A DNA stretch of 64,000 nt, taken from contig NZ_CP050700.1 in the NCBI RefSeq assembly GCF_010646885.2, positions 5,710,001-5,774,000 on the forward strand. The letters are read 5' to 3'. The notes under the pieces were generated by a model that was not told the origin of the DNA, searched no databases, and saw only the letters and a program-made list of their open reading frames with translations. Positions 61,657 through 64,000 of this stretch are shown here, one piece after another (the stretch's first letter is position 1; each line of letters opens with the position of its first letter). Origin of the DNA: Desulfopila sp. IMCC35008. GTDB lineage: Bacteria > Desulfobacterota > Desulfobulbia > Desulfobulbales > Desulfocapsaceae. The position numbers and the translations under genes were made by a program.

Positions 61657-61820
61657 TACATACAACAATTGGGGACACAGTGTTTCCTCAATAACCCGCT
61701 CAATACTATCACCGTTTGGGCTGTCTATCAAAAAATAGTGACGGTGTGTCAATTTGTTTGTAATTGAAGTAGCTCTATTGAATAGGTTGACATGTTTCTC
61801 CAGGTCAGTACCATTGAAGT
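61657..61820. other. Short gap after rssA
   Basis: No gene, repeat or terminator is supported in this ~160-bp gap. Confidence 0.4.
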
Positions 61821-61988
61821 ATGAGATGGCTCTTTCGATTCACGATAGGGATGTTCCTGATCATGCTGTCTGCCGACCTGGAAATTATGCCTTTGAGCTT
61901 TCTTGCCGTCTATCTTCTCTTTACCGGCGCGCGGGATTGGGCACGGTCTCTCTCACCTATTTTTAAACAGGTTAAGGGAGAGCGCTGA
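61821..61988 (+). CDS. Small membrane protein, 55 residues
   Basis: A short frame from ATG 61821 encodes a basic start (MRWLFRFTIG), two hydrophobic helices (MFLIMLSADLEIMPLSFLAV with a polar break, and YLLFTGARDWA) and a basic end. It resembles small inner-membrane proteins of the DUF2892/YgaP-tail type in size and hydrophobicity only. A weak GAAG site is the only ribosome signal. It lies between rssA and the convergent HD-GYP gene. Confidence 0.4.
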   Translation: MRWLFRFTIGMFLIMLSADLEIMPLSFLAVYLLFTGARDWARSLSPIFKQVKGER

Positions 61989-62149
61989 TTTACAGGGTAT
62001 TGATCGTGATCGGGTACATTTGCTACTGCAGGTAACAGATCTCCAGAACCATTAAGGAGTGAAAAAGAGAAGTCTCGTTCACGCCCGGGTGGGTGTGATC
62101 ATTCCGGGAATACAGAGAAAGCTTATAATGATTCTCATTTCTGGCGTTA
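61989..62149. other. Gap between convergent genes
   Basis: No gene is seen; a terminator for either neighbour is not evident. Confidence 0.4.
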
Positions 62150-63865
62150 TCAAACCGGCTCCAGCCTCACGCCCTTTTCCTCTATCAAGTACAGACAGGC
62201 ATCGACACTTTGCGGATGGTATATGGTGCCACGGCCACTGCGAATTTCATCCAGGGCGGCTTCGATTCCGAGTGCCGGACGGTAGGGGCGGTGGGAGGAC
62301 ATGGCTTCCACCACATCGGCCACGGTAATGATTTTTGCTTCCAGTAATATCTCTTCATCTTTTAAGCCCCTTGGGTACCCGGAGCCGTCTAACAGTTCGT
62401 GATGCTGAAGGACGATCTCGGCCACCGGTTGAGGGAAGTGTATATTCTTGAGGATGTCGTGACCTGCTTCGGTGTGACAACGGATGATTGTTCGCTCATC
62501 AGCAGTGAGTGCTGTTGGTTTGGCCAGGTATTCCGAAGGCAGGGAGATTTTGCCGATATCGTGAAGTAAGGCGGCAAAGTGCAGACCTTCGAGCTGGCCT
62601 TCCGGGAGTCCAAGCTCCTTGGCGATGGCTGTAGCCAGCCGCTCCACCCGTTGCTGGTGACCGGCTGTATACGGATCACGCTTTTCTGCTGTAAGTGCGA
62701 GGGACTTGACGGTTTCTTCCAGGTTTTTGTACAGTCTGCTGTGGCTTTTCCACAACTCTTCCTCGGATTGTTTACGTCTGGAAATATCCCTGGCTATACC
62801 CCGGAACCCGAGAAGTGTGCCGTTTTTATCAAAAAAAGGCACACCGTTGTTTTCGATAACTACCGAACGGCCATTCCGGTGGCGGCATATCGATTCAAAT
62901 GAAGTAAAAGGTTCCATGGCTTTGAGGGTTTCCCTGAATAGTTTGCCGGCCTGTTCCTGTTCCCCGGTCACCATGAGGTCGACAAGACTTTTGCCCAGTA
63001 ATTCCTTAGGCGGGATTCCGAGGATATGCTTGATCCTGGGGCTGGTGAAGGTGTACCGTCCATCAGCGTCCATCTCCCATATCCAGTCGTTGCTGCATTC
63101 AACCATGGAGCGATACTGTTCCTCGCTTATCTCCAGAGCACTGAGCAGGGCGGTTCGTTCATCCCATATTCTTTTTCTCAAACGGTCTGTCCGGATGGTC
63201 AGGTAGATGATATATGCTGCCGACAGAACCACAATGATCAGAATGATAGTGGAAATTGTAGAGAGCTTACCCCTGATTGCGGCGATTTCCTGCTTTACAT
63301 CATTGATGTAGAGTCCCGAGCCGATTATCCAGCCCCATGGCTTGTACCCTTTTACAAAGGAAATCTTTGGTACGATACGATCCGCATCATCTTTCCATTG
63401 CCACATGTAATCGACATAACCTTCACCGGATTTTTCAACCACACGGACAAATTCCACAAACAGTCTTTTGCCGTTCGGATCCATAAAATTACTGATATCC
63501 TGACCGTTCAGGTCAGTGCGATAGGGGTGCATGATCATGTTCGGATGCATATCGTTGATCCAGAAATAATCTTTGCGTTCCGGTCCGTAACGCAGCATTT
63601 TGACATGCTCGATTGCCTCTGTCTTTGCCTGTTCAAGGGATATTGTTCCTTTCAGGTACAGGTCGTTGTGGGTGTCGAGAATTGACCAGGCCGACTCGGT
63701 CAGTTCGCGGATCATTTCTTTTTTACGGGTCAGCAGACTATTTTCAAGGGTTGGGAGAATGATTACAAAGATGGCTGTTACAAAGAGGATTACGGTGAAA
63801 AGAGCGGGCAGTGCTATGCGGAGGACAACGGGCGTGGTAAATGAATTTTGCCTCGGCAGGATCAT
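62150..63865 (-). CDS. Cache-PAS-HD-GYP cyclic-di-GMP phosphodiesterase
   Basis: A 571-residue membrane signalling protein. Two membrane segments (residues ~15-38 and ~200-222) flank a periplasmic single Cache domain with DYFWINDMHPNMIMHPYR and WGWIIGSGLYI. A PAS domain follows (GRYTFTSPRIKHILGIPPKE near 270-290). The C-terminal HD-GYP domain has HFAALLHDIGKISLP near 440-454, HTEAGHDIL and HHELLDGSGYPRGL near 505-518. The HD metal site and the GYP motif (GSGYPRGL) are intact, so c-di-GMP hydrolysis is likely. ATG 63865 follows AGGAGA. Small-molecule sensing in the periplasm would set c-di-GMP level. Confidence 0.92.
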   Translation of the reverse strand: MILPRQNSFTTPVVLRIALPALFTVILFVTAIFVIILPTLENSLLTRKKEMIRELTESAWSILDTHNDLYLKGTISLEQAKTEAIEHVKMLRYGPERKDYFWINDMHPNMIMHPYRTDLNGQDISNFMDPNGKRLFVEFVRVVEKSGEGYVDYMWQWKDDADRIVPKISFVKGYKPWGWIIGSGLYINDVKQEIAAIRGKLSTISTIILIIVVLSAAYIIYLTIRTDRLRKRIWDERTALLSALEISEEQYRSMVECSNDWIWEMDADGRYTFTSPRIKHILGIPPKELLGKSLVDLMVTGEQEQAGKLFRETLKAMEPFTSFESICRHRNGRSVVIENNGVPFFDKNGTLLGFRGIARDISRRKQSEEELWKSHSRLYKNLEETVKSLALTAEKRDPYTAGHQQRVERLATAIAKELGLPEGQLEGLHFAALLHDIGKISLPSEYLAKPTALTADERTIIRCHTEAGHDILKNIHFPQPVAEIVLQHHELLDGSGYPRGLKDEEILLEAKIITVADVVEAMSSHRPYRPALGIEAALDEIRSGRGTIYHPQSVDACLYLIEEKGVRLEPV

Positions 63866-64000
63866 GCTGTCTCCTGTGAGATTAAAGGTTACCGGGTTTC
63901 TGTCCGAAACCACCTAATTGTATTGTAGCAAAAGATAGCCAATTTCAGAAGGCGTACCAGTGCCCTGATATGGTCATTGGTCATTGATGAGGTCTTCTTT
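63866..64000. other. Right edge of the window
   Basis: Upstream region of the HD-GYP gene; nothing further can be called before the window ends. Confidence 0.4.

Overview
The window looks like the right-hand ~49 kb of a large integrative and conjugative element (ICE) followed by ~15 kb of ordinary chromosome. The host is Gram-negative: the element encodes an F-type conjugation machine with outer-membrane and periplasmic parts, and the chromosome carries a di-haem cytochrome c peroxidase. Gene content and moderate GC suggest a deltaproteobacterium (Desulfobacterota, perhaps Desulfobulbales). That placement rests on general impression, not on a marker gene.

Left part (1-17.3 kb, all + strand): a tightly packed, mostly overlapping run of genes that reads as one defence operon. 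In order it holds an SNF2-type helicase (5' end outside the window), a four-helix-bundle protein, a DUF4391 protein, type III restriction-modification Mod, a RhuM-like protein, type III Res, a SIR2-like NADase, a HerA ATPase, a KTSC-domain protein, SbcD and SbcC. A 13-bp-stem hairpin follows sbcC. The SIR2-HerA-KTSC-SbcD-SbcC half resembles the archaeal HerA-NurA-Mre11-Rad50 gene cluster with SIR2 in the place of NurA.

Middle (17.5-44.5 kb, mostly - strand): an F-type type IV secretion operon read right to left: sigma-like regulator, unknown gene, OmpA-like protein, TraA pilin, TraL, TraE, TraK, TraB, then TraV, TraC, TraW, TraU, TrbC, TrbI-like, S26 peptidase, TraF, TraH, TraG. It is split between traB and traV by ~10.4 kb of foreign DNA. 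That insert holds an AT-rich secreted metzincin/leucine-rich-repeat protein, a CheY-like regulator, a STAND-SARP regulator, and remnants of selO and a mobile mystery protein B gene. Relaxase, coupling protein, TraN and integrase are not in the window.

Right end of the element (44.5-49 kb): a plasmid-type replication module (TrfA-like initiator, seven 22-bp iterons overlapping its 3' end, AT-rich stretch), a lambda-like divergent repressor/XRE switch, and a hipBA toxin-antitoxin pair with three perfect or near-perfect operators. The element ends at the 3' half of a tRNA-Leu(CAA) gene (48937-48993), the expected attR of an element integrated in tRNA-Leu. A second, diverged tRNA-Leu 3' fragment lies 1.1 kb further on (50043-50090) and brackets a YkgJ-family gene, suggesting layered integrations at one locus.

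Chromosomal flank (50-64 kb): CPBP protease, flavin reductase, radical SAM protein, Ppx/GppA phosphatase, a small secreted Gln-rich protein with a strong terminator, di-haem peroxidase, DOMON-like protein, YbaN, YdcF-like protein, an RssA-type patatin and a Cache-PAS-HD-GYP signalling protein, plus small ORFs and gene-poor gaps.
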